Shown here in pieces: positions 16,739-28,516 of a stretch of DNA of 44,728 nt. The stretch comes from Clostridiaceae bacterium DTU059 (GTDB lineage: Bacteria; Bacillota; Clostridia; DSM-8532): NCBI GenBank assembly GCA_001512555.1, contig LFSK01000193.1, forward strand, positions 1-44,728, read 5' to 3'. Numbering within the stretch: position 1 is the first letter of the stretch; each line of letters starts with the position of its first letter. The position numbers and the translations under genes were made by a program. The notes below the pieces were generated by a model. The model was given only the letters and a program-made list of their open reading frames with translations. It was not told where the DNA came from and made no database searches.

Positions 16739-18136
16739 TTACCACTCCATATCCTGCAGCTGTTCCTTCCTGGGATGATACTTCTTGATATATTCGCTCT
16801 TTATGCGCTTAAGCTCCGATACAGGAAGGATATCGAGAAGCTCCCAGCCAAGATCCAGGGTTTCGATGATGGATCTGTCGGTATTGTAGCCTTGTGAAAC
16901 ATAGCGCTTCTCAAACTCATCTGCAAACTTCGCATATAATTTGTCAACATCTGTAAGAGCCGCTTCACCCAGGATTGAGGCCAGTTCCTTGCATTCCTTG
17001 CCCCGGGCATAAGCAGCAAACAGCTGATTCATGGTGTTAGCATGATCCTCACGGGTTTTCCCGGCTCCAATACCCTTATCCTTCAGACGGGACAGGGAAG
17101 GAAGAACATCTATGGGCGGAGTCAGCCCCTTTTTGTACAGCTCACGGCTGAGGATGATCTGACCCTCAGTGATATATCCTGTCAGATCGGGGATGGGATG
17201 GGTTTTATCGTCCTCAGGCATGGTCAGGATGGGTATCAGAGTGATGGAGCCATCCTTATCCCGCATCCGGCCTGCTCTCTCATAGATTGTTGCCAGGTCG
17301 GTATATAGGTAACCCGGATAACCACGGCGTCCCGGCACTTCCTTACGGGCTGCCGATACCTCACGGAGGGCTTCAGCGTAGTTGGTTATATCTGTGATGA
17401 TTACAAGGACATGCATATTCTGGTCAAAGGCCAGATACTCAGCGGCTGTAAGAGCCATTCTGGGGGTTGCTATACGTTCCACTGCCGGGTCATTGGCAAG
17501 ATTCATAAACAGTACCGCACGGTCGATTGCCCCCGTCTTTTTAAAGTCGGTGATGAAGTAGTCAGCCTCCTCATAGGTTATACCCACGGCGGCGAAGACT
17601 ACGGCAAACCTGCCTTCTGTTCCTAAAACCTTTGCCTGACGTGCGATCTGGGCAGCCAACTGGGCATGGGGAAGACCCGATCCCGAGAATATGGGAAGCT
17701 TCTGACCCCTTACGAGGGTATTCAGACCGTCAATGGCTGAAACACCGGTTTGGATAAACTCATTGGGATAGTCACGGGCTGCCGGGTTCATGGGCAGGCC
17801 ATTTATGTCCATCCTCTTATCGGGGATGATGGGCGGACCTCCGTCGATGGGACTGCCCAATCCGTCAAAAACACGGCCCAGTATATCCGGGGATACGGGA
17901 AGTTCAAGGTTTCTTCCCAGAAAACGTACCTTACTAGTGGCCACATTGATGCCTGCGGCGCTTTCAAAAAGCTGAACAAGAGCATTGCTGCCATCCACTT
18001 CCAGCACCCTGCAGCGCCGGATCTCACCGTTGGCAAGTTCTATCTCTCCCAACTCGTTAAAGGTCACACCCTCAACACCTCTGACCAGCATCAGAGGGCC
18101 GGCAACCTCTGCGATGGAACGATATTCCTTAAGCAT
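16739..18136 (-). CDS. atpB: V-type ATP synthase subunit B
   Basis: This 465-residue subunit is the non-catalytic partner of subunit A in the A3B3 head. Its hallmarks are [21 protein letters not shown] (in pieces), [20 protein letters not shown] in place of a Walker A loop, and [22 protein letters not shown]. The arginine finger region [17 protein letters not shown] is present. GGAGG lies before the ATG at 18136, two bases after the subunit A stop. Length and motifs are normal for the family. Confidence 0.97.
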   Translation of the reverse strand: MLKEYRSIAEVAGPLMLVRGVEGVTFNELGEIELANGEIRRCRVLEVDGSNALVQLFESAAGINVATSKVRFLGRNLELPVSPDILGRVFDGLGSPIDGGPPIIPDKRMDINGLPMNPAARDYPNEFIQTGVSAIDGLNTLVRGQKLPIFSGSGLPHAQLAAQIARQAKVLGTEGRFAVVFAAVGITYEEADYFITDFKKTGAIDRAVLFMNLANDPAVERIATPRMALTAAEYLAFDQNMHVLVIITDITNYAEALREVSAARKEVPGRRGYPGYLYTDLATIYERAGRMRDKDGSITLIPILTMPEDDKTHPIPDLTGYITEGQIILSRELYKKGLTPPIDVLPSLSRLKDKGIGAGKTREDHANTMNQLFAAYARGKECKELASILGEAALTDVDKLYAKFADEFEKRYVSQGYNTDRSIIETLDLGWELLDILPVSELKRIKSEYIKKYHPRKEQLQDMEW

Positions 18137-18137
18137 A

Positions 18138-19919
18138 TCAGCTATCCTCCTTTGCTGTCAGTGCATCCATCTGGGTCTCCAAATCCTTCTCCATATCGTC
18201 GTAGATCTGGTTCACCTTTTCTTCAGGAACGAATTTGGCTCTGCCAATCCTTTCCCTGATGGGCAGGCTGAATATCTCATTTATTCTCGCTCCGGCACTG
18301 ACCGCATCCCTGGCCTTGTAATAGAAGTTCATGATCAGCCTGAGCATGCGCAACTGTTTGTTCAGTGTCGAATAGGTATCAACGTCATTGAAGGCATCCT
18401 GCTGCAAATAGTCCTCCCTAATGGATCTGGCAGCCTCAAGGGTTACCCTGTCCATTGGTGAAAGGGCATCCACGCCTACAAGCTGAACTATTTCCTCCAG
18501 TTCTGCTTCCTCCTGGAGAATGCGCATCATATCCCCGGTAAGCCTGACCCAATCCCTGGACACGTTTTCAGTGTACCAGTCCCTCAGCCTTTCCTCATAG
18601 AGAGAGTAGCTTATAAGCCAGTTGATAGCCGGGAAATGCCTCCTGTAAGACAGGTTGTAGTCCAGTCCCCAGAAGACTTTGACAATTCTCAGGGTTGCCT
18701 GGGCTACGGGCTCAGATATATCGCCGCCCGGAGGTGAAACCGCACCAATGGCACTCAATGATCCAATGCGTTCCCCGGAACAGAGAGTCTTTACCTTGCC
18801 CGCCCTTTCGTAGAACTGAGCCAGACGGGAGGAGAGGTAAGCCGGGTAGCCTTCCTCACCGGGCATTTCCTCAAGACGCCCCGACATCTCACGAAGAGCC
18901 TCTGCCCACCTGGAAGTGGAGTCAGCCATAAGAGCAACACTATATCCCATATCCCTGAAATACTCAGCTATGGTAATGCCTGTGTAGATAGACGCCTCGC
19001 GGGCAGCAACCGGCATGTCCGAGGTATTGGCTATGAGAACCGTCCTCTTCATGAGGGATTTACCGGTTCGAGGATCCTTAAGCTCCGGAAACTCCATAAG
19101 AACATCGGTCATCTCATTTCCGCGCTCACCGCATCCTATGTAAACCACAAGATCCGCTGCGGCCCACTTTGCCAGCTGGTGCTGGACAACGGTCTTACCG
19201 CTTCCGAAAGGCCCGGGTATTGCAGCGACGCCGCCCAGGGCTATGGGGAAAAGGGTATCGATGATGCGCTGCCCGGTGATGAGGGGCTCATCCGGCGCCA
19301 TCTTTTCCTTATATGGACGCTCCCGGCGCACAGGCCACTTTTGCATCATGGTGAGATCATGAACCCTGGTGGTTCCGGATCCTGTCCGGATTTCCACGCG
19401 GGCTATGGTATCCTCAATCGTGTACTGGCCTTCAAATATATCAATGAGGGTTCCTTCTACTCCATAGGGAACCATGATCCTATGCTCAAACACCTCATTT
19501 TCCTGAACCACACCGATTATATCGCCGGACTGAACATGGTCTCCCACTTTGGCTCTGGGAATGAAGTGCCATTTTTTGCTCCGGTCCAACGCAGGGATGG
19601 AAATCCCCCTGGTAATATTACCGCCGGTTTTCAGGCGCATCGCTTCCAAAGGCCTTTGTATGCCATCAAAGATATTTTCAATCAGACCCGGACCTAGTTC
19701 CACACTTAGTGGCGCCATGGTTGAAACCACGGGTGCTCCTGGTCCAAGACCCGATGTTTCCTCATAAACCTGAATGGAGGCTCTGTCATCATGAATTTCC
19801 AGGATCTCGCCGATCAGATTCTCCTTGCCGACTCGCACCACGTCGAACATGTTGCTGTCACGCATACCTTCAGCTATGACCAGCGGCCCTGAAACCTTCA
19901 CTATTCTGCCCTCGTTCAA
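18138..19919 (-). CDS. atpA: V-type ATP synthase catalytic subunit A
   Basis: The 593-residue subunit hydrolyses or makes ATP at the A/B interface. The Walker A loop GPFGSGKT lies at residues 236-243. The [12 protein letters not shown] motif holds the catalytic glutamate, and the extra non-homologous region specific to V/A-type A subunits lies at about residues 115-190. The start is a TTG with GAGGG six bases upstream. An 82-base gap after subunit F contains a weak long-loop inverted repeat (GCCGGA with TCCGGC). The subunit B gene follows directly. Confidence 0.97.
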   Translation of the reverse strand: MNEGRIVKVSGPLVIAEGMRDSNMFDVVRVGKENLIGEILEIHDDRASIQVYEETSGLGPGAPVVSTMAPLSVELGPGLIENIFDGIQRPLEAMRLKTGGNITRGISIPALDRSKKWHFIPRAKVGDHVQSGDIIGVVQENEVFEHRIMVPYGVEGTLIDIFEGQYTIEDTIARVEIRTGSGTTRVHDLTMMQKWPVRRERPYKEKMAPDEPLITGQRIIDTLFPIALGGVAAIPGPFGSGKTVVQHQLAKWAAADLVVYIGCGERGNEMTDVLMEFPELKDPRTGKSLMKRTVLIANTSDMPVAAREASIYTGITIAEYFRDMGYSVALMADSTSRWAEALREMSGRLEEMPGEEGYPAYLSSRLAQFYERAGKVKTLCSGERIGSLSAIGAVSPPGGDISEPVAQATLRIVKVFWGLDYNLSYRRHFPAINWLISYSLYEERLRDWYTENVSRDWVRLTGDMMRILQEEAELEEIVQLVGVDALSPMDRVTLEAARSIREDYLQQDAFNDVDTYSTLNKQLRMLRLIMNFYYKARDAVSAGARINEIFSLPIRERIGRAKFVPEEKVNQIYDDMEKDLETQMDALTAKEDS

Positions 19920-20001
19920 TACTATCCCTCGCTTTCAATACCTATCGTCCCTGCCGGAACATGTGATCCACCTTCTCTTTATCCGGCGAACCCCACAACA
20001 A

Positions 20002-20319
20002 TTAATCCTTGAATAGGATATCTGCGCCAACAGCCTTTTCCACACTTTTCTTCACTGAGCTCATGCCGATGCCCAAAGAGCCCTGGTTTCCAGGAATGGG
20101 CACAATTGCGGGAAAACGACTGAAACGATACCGCTCGATATCCTCTGTTATCATGGACGCAAACTGTTCGGTTATATAGATCACTGCATACCCGCTATCG
20201 GCCAGATGGGTCAGCCTTTCAGAGGCTTCCTCACGGGAAATTACCGGATACACATCGAATCCCACAGCCTTGAATCCCAAAACGCTGTCCCTTTCCCCAA
20301 TCACTCCAACCTTACGCAT
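20002..20319 (-). CDS. atpF: V-type ATP synthase subunit F
   Basis: The 105-residue subunit is a small alpha/beta protein of the central stalk that contacts subunit D. The opening MRKVGVIGERDSVLGFKAVG and the segment YAVIYITEQFASMI are typical. Its start overlaps the end of subunit C by eight bases, implying translational coupling. The order C-F-A-B-D is standard for bacterial V-type operons. Confidence 0.94.
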   Translation of the reverse strand: MRKVGVIGERDSVLGFKAVGFDVYPVISREEASERLTHLADSGYAVIYITEQFASMITEDIERYRFSRFPAIVPIPGNQGSLGIGMSSVKKSVEKAVGADILFKD

Positions 20320-21325
20320 ATGCCCTCAACCTCTCACGAATAATTTTATGGGAAATGCCATTGATTTTCCCGGTGAGTATCAGCCTTACATTCCTGATCT
20401 CTGCCTCCTTGTAAAACAGCCAGGCAATAACCGGCTCCACACCCATGGCGATATATCTGCTCTTTTTTATAAAGCCCATCAAATATTCATCCAGAATCTT
20501 TTCCATGCCCGAGATCCCTTCATTGTTTTTGAAAGCCTCAGACAGCCCTGGAGTTAGATCCGACAGAGCTGTGAACTGAATAGCTTCAAAGAACTGGTCC
20601 AAAGGCTTATCGGAAAGATCAAGATAAAACTTTTTATTTATGCCGCTCCCCTCAAGAAGAGCCCTCTCCATAAAAGCCCTTGTCTTATTCAGCAGCTTTG
20701 CACGAATGAAAATCCTGATATTTGCTGTGTCATGGAGAAGTGCCACCAGTTCGCTGATATAGGGTACCTTGATCATACGGGCGTCACTTTCCATGTTTTC
20801 ATACATCGCTCTGTCAAGGATGAAGTCAATCATCTGGGGGTCGCCGGAACGCCCATAGTAATCTATAGATTCAAGAATGGCCTTTCTGAACACTTCAGGA
20901 AGATCAGCCAGGCTTCTGTCTACAATCATGCTGCGGAGCCTGGATGGATCAACAGTGCCTGAATGGGCATATACCCCGGGATTATCACTACCCAGAAAAC
21001 TACCCTTGAGTATCAGTTTTGCGTTGAGGTAATCATTGCGGCGCATAAAAAGGGTGATAGCCTCAGGAAGGGGCAGTATTTCGTTTAGCAGGGCATAGGC
21101 CTTCTTCATCTCATCGGAAAGAAGCCTCTCCGATACATAAACCGCAGGCTGGGAGATATCTACATCACCCATCCCATATCCCTGCTCCACCAGCATCTTT
21201 ACAATATCTTCAGCGCTTGACGCATCCAGCATCCGCTCATATTGCTGAGGAGTGATCAGTTTGTTCTCCATTGCACGTATCCGTGCTGTGGCATATGCAT
21301 AATCCTCATCCAAAATCCGTGCCAT
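20312..21325 (-). CDS. atpC: V-type ATP synthase subunit C
   Basis: The 337-residue subunit links the central shaft to the membrane ring (the d subunit of eukaryotic nomenclature). The start MARILDEDYAYATARIRAME and the largely helical composition with repeated R/E-rich helices match the family. It ends with AEIRNVRLILTGKINGI, the conserved C-terminal helix. AAGGAG lies before the ATG at 21325. Confidence 0.94.
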   Translation of the reverse strand: MARILDEDYAYATARIRAMENKLITPQQYERMLDASSAEDIVKMLVEQGYGMGDVDISQPAVYVSERLLSDEMKKAYALLNEILPLPEAITLFMRRNDYLNAKLILKGSFLGSDNPGVYAHSGTVDPSRLRSMIVDRSLADLPEVFRKAILESIDYYGRSGDPQMIDFILDRAMYENMESDARMIKVPYISELVALLHDTANIRIFIRAKLLNKTRAFMERALLEGSGINKKFYLDLSDKPLDQFFEAIQFTALSDLTPGLSEAFKNNEGISGMEKILDEYLMGFIKKSRYIAMGVEPVIAWLFYKEAEIRNVRLILTGKINGISHKIIRERLRAYA

Positions 21326-21347
21326 AGCTACTCCTTATCACAGTGTA

Positions 21348-21950
21348 TCACGCCTTGAACAGAATCGAAGCAACCTCTGCCTCCAGCTGAGGTCTCAACA
21401 TACTGAAGATGATTTCAAGTGTGCTGTTTATCTCCATATCTCCATACTTCAACACAAAACCGCCCCTGTTGGGGATTGTGTTACCGGAGAGTCTTAACAC
21501 TGAGGTTTTCCCTTCTGCTCTGAGGCTTGTGTTGATTTCCTCAACATATTGGAGGCCCAGCCTTGACCTGTCGGCCTCATTGAATAGAATCTCGCCCTCT
21601 CCCTCCCGGACCGATTCAAGGATAAAGCCCTTGATCAACCTGCCATACTCATCCACAGGCAGTTTCAGAGTTTCCTCAAAGGCAGCCTCAAATGCAGCCT
21701 CCACCATTTCCTGCCGAACCTTGAGCATGCGCTTTCTTTCCTCAAGGCTGGATACTGCATCCATTGTTTTCCTGATGTTTTCGGCTTCCGCCGTAGCGGC
21801 CTGTTTGGTATTTTCGGTTTCCTGAAGGGCCTGTTTCTGTGCCTCGGCGATAATTCTTTCAGCTTCCTGTCTCGCCCTGTTCAGGTTCTCATCAGCAATT
21901 CCCCTTGCATCATCAAGAATTTTGGCTTTGATTCTGTCAATTCCAGTCAT
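21348..21950 (-). CDS. atpE: V-type ATP synthase subunit E
   Basis: The 200-residue subunit forms the peripheral stator stalk with the small G/H-type subunit. Residues about 1-90 form a long Ala/Glu/Lys/Arg-rich helix. The C-terminal half (about 95-200) is a compact alpha/beta domain that contacts the A3B3 head, with RGGFVLKYGDMEINSTLE. GGGG lies before the ATG at 21950. A 99-base gap upstream carries a GC-rich hairpin and a possible internal promoter. Confidence 0.93.
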   Translation of the reverse strand: MTGIDRIKAKILDDARGIADENLNRARQEAERIIAEAQKQALQETENTKQAATAEAENIRKTMDAVSSLEERKRMLKVRQEMVEAAFEAAFEETLKLPVDEYGRLIKGFILESVREGEGEILFNEADRSRLGLQYVEEINTSLRAEGKTSVLRLSGNTIPNRGGFVLKYGDMEINSTLEIIFSMLRPQLEAEVASILFKA

Positions 21951-21980
21951 CTGAATTCCCCTTTGTTAACTGCCTGATTC

Positions 21981-22031
21981 ATTATAGTATTCCAGGCGCT
22001 TCATTGAATCCGCCGGACGTCTATCCCGGCG
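21981..22031 (-). promoter_or_regulatory. Hairpin and possible internal promoter between subunits K and E
   Basis: A perfect six-pair GC stem (22031-22026 with 22016-22011) lies just after the subunit K gene and has no U-tract. Further on, TTCAAT (22008-22003) and a perfect TATAAT (21986-21981) are 16 bases apart. The site could stabilise the K mRNA 3' end or restart transcription for the stator and head genes. Confidence 0.35.
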
Positions 22032-22049
22032 CATCCCAATGGCAATCTC

Positions 22050-24476
<2,427 letters not shown>

Positions 24477-24490
<14 letters not shown>

Positions 24491-24812
24491 TTAAGTCCAC
24501 AATCCTTCCCAGAATAAATTGAATAGCTGCATCCAGTTTTTCCTCAGCGCTACGCGAAAGCTGCAGAGCCGTCTCCTCCACGGCCTCTTCCCTTGCTTTC
24601 ATCTCCGCCTCCAGATCCTGGCGGGCTCGCTTTAATATTTCAGACCTCAGGGCTTCACTTTCGGCTCTGCTCGTTTCAAGAATGGCCGCAGCATCCTGCC
24701 TGGCTTTGGCAATCAGCTCGCGGGCCTCCTTTTTGGAGTTTTCTTCGATTTGCGCCGCTTCCTGTTCAGCTTCAATGATTTGGTTTAAAATTGTTTCAGA
24801 CAAGCCGGTCAC
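24477..24812 (-). CDS. V-type ATP synthase subunit G/H (peripheral stalk)
   Basis: The 111-residue protein is almost entirely one long helix rich in Ala, Glu, Lys and Arg, typical of the stalk partner of subunit E. Its place as first gene of the operon also fits. The start is uncertain: a GTG at 24812 lies only two bases after GAGG, and a TTG three codons later is also possible. The GGDEF gene ends 39 bases upstream with no terminator visible, so the two may share a transcript. Confidence 0.85.
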
Positions 24813-24851
24813 ATCCTCAAATGTTTATTTTTAAGATTTACCCTTATTAAG

Positions 24852-26069
24852 CTATTTTGAAACACGGTTTCTGCCGCCACTTTTTGCCCGGTACAGAGCT
24901 TCATCGGCTTTTTTAACCACGTCCAGGGCGGTTTTCAGGCTCTCGGTTTTTTGGGCGACTCCTATACTCACAGTGACATTGATCCGTCCCTTTCCTCCAC
25001 TGTAACCAGTAATTTTCTCGGGTTTCTTTTCAGGACGGCTATCCGATCTTATGATGAAAGGACGCCGTTCCACCGCTTTTCTCACACGCTCCAGCAGTGC
25101 CATGACTTCAGACATTCTCTGTCCCTGAAAAATAATTGCAAACTCTTCTCCTCCGTATCGAAACGTCCTGGCTCTGTATGAAATCTTGTTGAGGATTGAT
25201 GCCACCATTTTCAGCACCTCATCCCCCACATCATGCCCATATGTATCATTGACACGCTTGAAATGATCTATATCCACCATGGCTATACAGTATTGTTTCC
25301 CCAGCCTGTCCAATTCCTGCTCAAAGGCTCTCCTGGAGAGCACTCCAGTAAGTGTGTCGTAAAAAGCCAAAGAGTAGGAGACCTCAAATAATGCTGAAAC
25401 CACCACAATAAAGACTGAGCCGGTAAATACAGCGAGGATCACGGGCCTATGGGCGAAATGAAGGGATATATACGTAGTTATCAGTACTGAGATGAATACC
25501 ACATAGATGTATTGGCCTTTCAAAATATAATTGATCAGCAAAAATCCAATGGCAAGGATATAGAGGATGATGGCCGGGGCAGGAATGGCCATGGCATGAT
25601 CCGGACTCAACATACCGCTGGTCAGGTCATCAGATTTTCTAAGTATGTTGATCAAAACCCACACAAACTGCAGGCCGATCAGAATGGCCTTGTTTGCCCC
25701 ATAACTGGTGATGATACCTCTTTCATTGATGAACGCAAGCCAGATCATGTTGATAGGAATTAATATACTTATCTCAGTCACTGCCTCAATCAACATGGCT
25801 TCCTTTGAAGAGGCGATTTTTAATATGATATAGGAAAGCAGTATAAAGACCGTAAGAAAGAAGAAGCGGCTGTTTTTGTACCAAATGCTCATGAAAATCG
25901 ACAGAATAGCAATCACAAAGGGGAGTACGAGCATGACTGAATTGACGGCATCGTTAAAAGACGCAGCCTGTGAAGCTGTCATCCATGCAAGCAGAATGAC
26001 TGCAAAGGGAATCAGTCCCGCCATGATCTTTCTCATGCACCCGTCGTTCCTCTCTATGGAAAGCTCCAT
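24852..26069 (-). CDS. Membrane GGDEF-domain protein, probable diguanylate cyclase
   Basis: The 405-residue protein has about seven membrane segments over residues 12-235 and a cytoplasmic GGDEF domain (about 240-400). The domain starts with YDTLTGVLSRRAFEQEL, contains VDIDHFKRVNDTYGHDVGDEVL and has the active-site variant GGEEF at 306-310, a form usually compatible with cyclic-di-GMP synthesis. The RxxD inhibitory site normally just before it is absent (YRARTFRY). The membrane half resembles no sensor family I can name. AAGGA lies six bases before the ATG. Confidence 0.9.
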   Translation of the reverse strand: MELSIERNDGCMRKIMAGLIPFAVILLAWMTASQAASFNDAVNSVMLVLPFVIAILSIFMSIWYKNSRFFFLTVFILLSYIILKIASSKEAMLIEAVTEISILIPINMIWLAFINERGIITSYGANKAILIGLQFVWVLINILRKSDDLTSGMLSPDHAMAIPAPAIILYILAIGFLLINYILKGQYIYVVFISVLITTYISLHFAHRPVILAVFTGSVFIVVVSALFEVSYSLAFYDTLTGVLSRRAFEQELDRLGKQYCIAMVDIDHFKRVNDTYGHDVGDEVLKMVASILNKISYRARTFRYGGEEFAIIFQGQRMSEVMALLERVRKAVERRPFIIRSDSRPEKKPEKITGYSGGKGRINVTVSIGVAQKTESLKTALDVVKKADEALYRAKSGGRNRVSK

Positions 26070-26088
26070 TTTCGTCCTTGGTATTTGC

Positions 26089-26118
26089 TTATTCTTTGTT
26101 GTATGGCAGTGAAGTCAA
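26089..26118 (-). promoter_or_regulatory. Possible promoter for the GGDEF gene
   Basis: On the minus strand TTGACT (26118-26113) and GAATAA (26094-26089) are separated by 18 bases, just before the start codon at 26069. The -10 match is moderate and the leader would be short. Confidence 0.35.
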
Positions 26119-26218
26119 TCCCTTAATATGTATATCGTTATTTTTCATAAGAAAAAGAACCCTGTCATTGATGATTTATACATTGATTTTGCTTTTTAAC
26201 CCCCCGGCGGTAGATAGC

Positions 26219-26246
26219 AAAAAAAGGAGGACGTTTCAGTCCCCCT
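26219..26246 (-). terminator. Intrinsic terminator after the Cys/His-rich gene
   Basis: On the minus strand AGGGGGAC (26246-26239) pairs with GTCCTCCT (26232-26225) with one G-U pair, and a run of seven T residues follows. The stem begins at the last base of the stop codon. Confidence 0.85.
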
Positions 26247-27124
26247 TATCGCTTCTTTACATCTTCACCCAATTCATCATCTGCCGGAAAATCAAATTTC
26301 TGCGGCGGGAAGAACTGGTCAAGAGGGAATTCGATGGTATCAAAGATCTCGCAAGGCTCCTCGTTGGTGGAAGCTATGCATTCCTTGTTGGGGTAGCAGA
26401 AATTGAATGCAGGAATAAGGAGCTGTACCAGCCGAACCAGTTTTATGATGGAGAACAGTCCCAGTGTTACAACCACCCTTCTCTGAGGAAGAACAATGTT
26501 TTCGGCATTACCCTTTTCCTCATCATCGCAAAGGCGATGTTTATGGTGATGGTGGTGGTGATGTACCCTCTTAATCCTCGTATTCAGAACCAGGGGCTCT
26601 GCAACCTCAACCTTCACATTGGGCAGATTATCCTGCTCAACAAGGGATCCGCCGCAGCTGTCACCGCAGGAATCGCCATAGAGGGGGCCATTAGGTGCGG
26701 GGTCCATACTCTTGAAGATCTTGATCTTGCCTTCAGATCCGAAGAGGATAACTGTTTTTTCAAACCCCACAAACCCAACCTTTGGGCACGAGGAAACCAG
26801 GTTTCCATTCATATCCCTGTAGCAGAATTCCACCATGACCTTGATCTGATAGCGTACATTTACGGTGTAAAAACCTCTTTTGAATGGTACGGGTTCCAGA
26901 TCTGCAAATACGGCCACTACCTCGGCATCTTTAGTTTTTACCTTTACCGCATTATTGATGAGGTCCTGAACATTTTCATTAAAATCTACAACCGCATCCT
27001 CAATACAGTCTTTCTCGCGGCAATTGTCATATACTTTTTCCACGTGGACGCAAACGGCTTCACGGAGCTTGCATATGTCTTCGCCGCAGATTAGTCCGGG
27101 AACGATTTGATCTTTGCAACTCAT
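26246..27124 (-). CDS. Cys- and His-rich protein of unknown function, possible spore-layer protein
   Basis: The 292-residue protein has 14 cysteines, including CGEDICKLREAVC, CREKDC, SCGDSCGG and CYPNKEC, and a run of seven histidines at residues 188-194 followed by KH. There is no clear signal peptide. I recall similar proteins in spore-forming Clostridia but know no assigned function. The composition suggests metal binding or disulfide cross-linking, as in spore coats; this is inference. GGAGG precedes the ATG at 27124, a SigK/SigE-like promoter lies at 27165-27192 and a terminator at 26219-26246, which together support this strand over a long antisense frame. Confidence 0.8.
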   Translation of the reverse strand: MSCKDQIVPGLICGEDICKLREAVCVHVEKVYDNCREKDCIEDAVVDFNENVQDLINNAVKVKTKDAEVVAVFADLEPVPFKRGFYTVNVRYQIKVMVEFCYRDMNGNLVSSCPKVGFVGFEKTVILFGSEGKIKIFKSMDPAPNGPLYGDSCGDSCGGSLVEQDNLPNVKVEVAEPLVLNTRIKRVHHHHHHHKHRLCDDEEKGNAENIVLPQRRVVVTLGLFSIIKLVRLVQLLIPAFNFCYPNKECIASTNEEPCEIFDTIEFPLDQFFPPQKFDFPADDELGEDVKKR

Positions 27125-27164
27125 TGCATCGGTCCTCCATTCGAAATATTAGCCTTCACACTGA

Positions 27165-27192
27165 CATAATATGCCTATGGGTTGTTTTGGTG
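27165..27192 (-). promoter_or_regulatory. Possible sporulation (SigK/SigE-like) promoter
   Basis: On the minus strand CACC (27192-27189) lies 15 bases before CATATTATG (27173-27165). These match the general mACm and CATAnnnT pattern of mother-cell sigma factors. No good SigA promoter is seen in the gap. The match is short and could be chance. Confidence 0.3.
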
Positions 27193-27280
27193 ACTGCACG
27201 GCATATTCAGCCGGGGACATAAATATTCATATAAGTATATGAGGCAATTAGCTTATTAAATCCTTAAGGGGTTGTCCAAT

Positions 27281-28399
27281 GTGCCGTATTTTGAGAGTTT
27301 GCGCCATGTTGTAAAAAACAGCATGGGGGTAACATACTGTATTTGGTATAAGAACGGACTATTTATGAGCATGCTGGAAAGCGATAATCACTGGGGGCCG
27401 CCATTCTTGCTCTCAGAGAATGCCACGCCGGATTTTTCTGTTTCCATAGGCCAGGATGACACTATACGGTCATCCTTCGTTGACTATGCCGGAAGGCTGC
27501 TTTTTGTTCAGGCCTGCGAGGAACGGAAGGAACCCGTTGTACTTCTGGAAAGCCGGATTGTAGGAAGCGCACCATACAGTGTTGTGCTCTCAGAATCAAA
27601 AAACGCCACCAATGTATTTTATGTGGTCAGCCATAACCGAAAACAGCTTCTTACCTATCAGCGAATAGAAAATGGGAGTTTTACCATGCCCGAGGTTGAA
27701 GGGGTAATTGTAAGGGGTTGTGAGAACTTTTCGGCATGCTCTGATGGCTCTTCTACACATCTTTTTTTCCTGACCGAGATACAGGACGTAAACCTGATAG
27801 TTCATCGGCGCATCAACTCGGAAGGAAAGGCCATGAAACCAAACAGCGCTCCATTTCCCCACAAGGTTTCAAAAAGGCTGCAGTCGGTCACAGGAAAAGG
27901 CAAGCCCATCTATGTGCTTTTGTCTGGCGGGGAGGATGACGAAAGCACCCTTCTATACCGGTTTGACCCCGAAACCAACAGGTTTTCCAAGGGACTGGAG
28001 GTCTTTAATCCTTCCACCCCAAGGGGATTTGATTCTCTTATTATGGTGGACAACTATCCCTCGGTGGTAAGGACTTGTAATAGCCATATGCTGCTGGCCC
28101 GGGTCAATGCCGATGCCTCCTCGGTGCTGGCAGAAACAAAATTTGACCTGACGACGACAAATCCTCCCCTGAGATGCGGGTATTTATCCAATTACAAGGA
28201 CGATATCAATTTTGCCTGTGCTGATCTGCCCATAATATTCGGCAGCGGTCTGCGCTTTCCCTTGGACTGGAGAACCTACGCCAGCGGGAAATTTGAAAAA
28301 TCCAACGATGAAAAAGATCTGCTCCAAGGCCGCATTAAAGAGCTTGAGGGACGTGTTGAATTCCTTGAAAACACGCTTCGCGAAATGCTTAGGCCATAG
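27281..28399 (+). CDS. Propeller-like protein with C-terminal coiled coil, unknown function
   Basis: The roughly 372-residue protein is rich in short beta-strand pairs over residues 1-320 with recurring turns of the type GSS-T-HLFFLT and KPIYVLLSGG-DESTLLYRF, suggesting a beta-propeller; the fold is inferred. The last 40 residues form a heptad-rich helix (LLQGRIKELEGRVEFLENTLREML), seen here in pieces. There is no signal peptide. I chose the GTG at 27281, nine bases after AAGGGG; a TTG at 27272 abuts that site. It is divergent from the Cys/His-rich gene, so both could share spore-related control. I know no function. Confidence 0.75.
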   Translation: MPYFESLRHVVKNSMGVTYCIWYKNGLFMSMLESDNHWGPPFLLSENATPDFSVSIGQDDTIRSSFVDYAGRLLFVQACEERKEPVVLLESRIVGSAPYSVVLSESKNATNVFYVVSHNRKQLLTYQRIENGSFTMPEVEGVIVRGCENFSACSDGSSTHLFFLTEIQDVNLIVHRRINSEGKAMKPNSAPFPHKVSKRLQSVTGKGKPIYVLLSGGEDDESTLLYRFDPETNRFSKGLEVFNPSTPRGFDSLIMVDNYPSVVRTCNSHMLLARVNADASSVLAETKFDLTTTNPPLRCGYLSNYKDDINFACADLPIIFGSGLRFPLDWRTYASGKFEKSNDEKDLLQGRIKELEGRVEFLENTLREMLRP

Positions 28400-28516
28400 A
28401 CAAATTAACCTATCCGTCGTCAATTTCTGACAATGCGCTATTGATGACATCAGATCAGTATGTTAGCATAATAAGAAAAGATGGAAAAAAGCTTTTCTGA
28501 CAGAGGAGCAGCATTT

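Noticed and set aside
26078-27094. 338-codon plus-strand frame opposite the Cys/His-rich gene
   Set aside because: It has no ribosome site, overlaps the terminator and the start of the GGDEF gene, and reads the His codon run as a Met/Val repeat. The minus-strand gene has a ribosome site and terminator.
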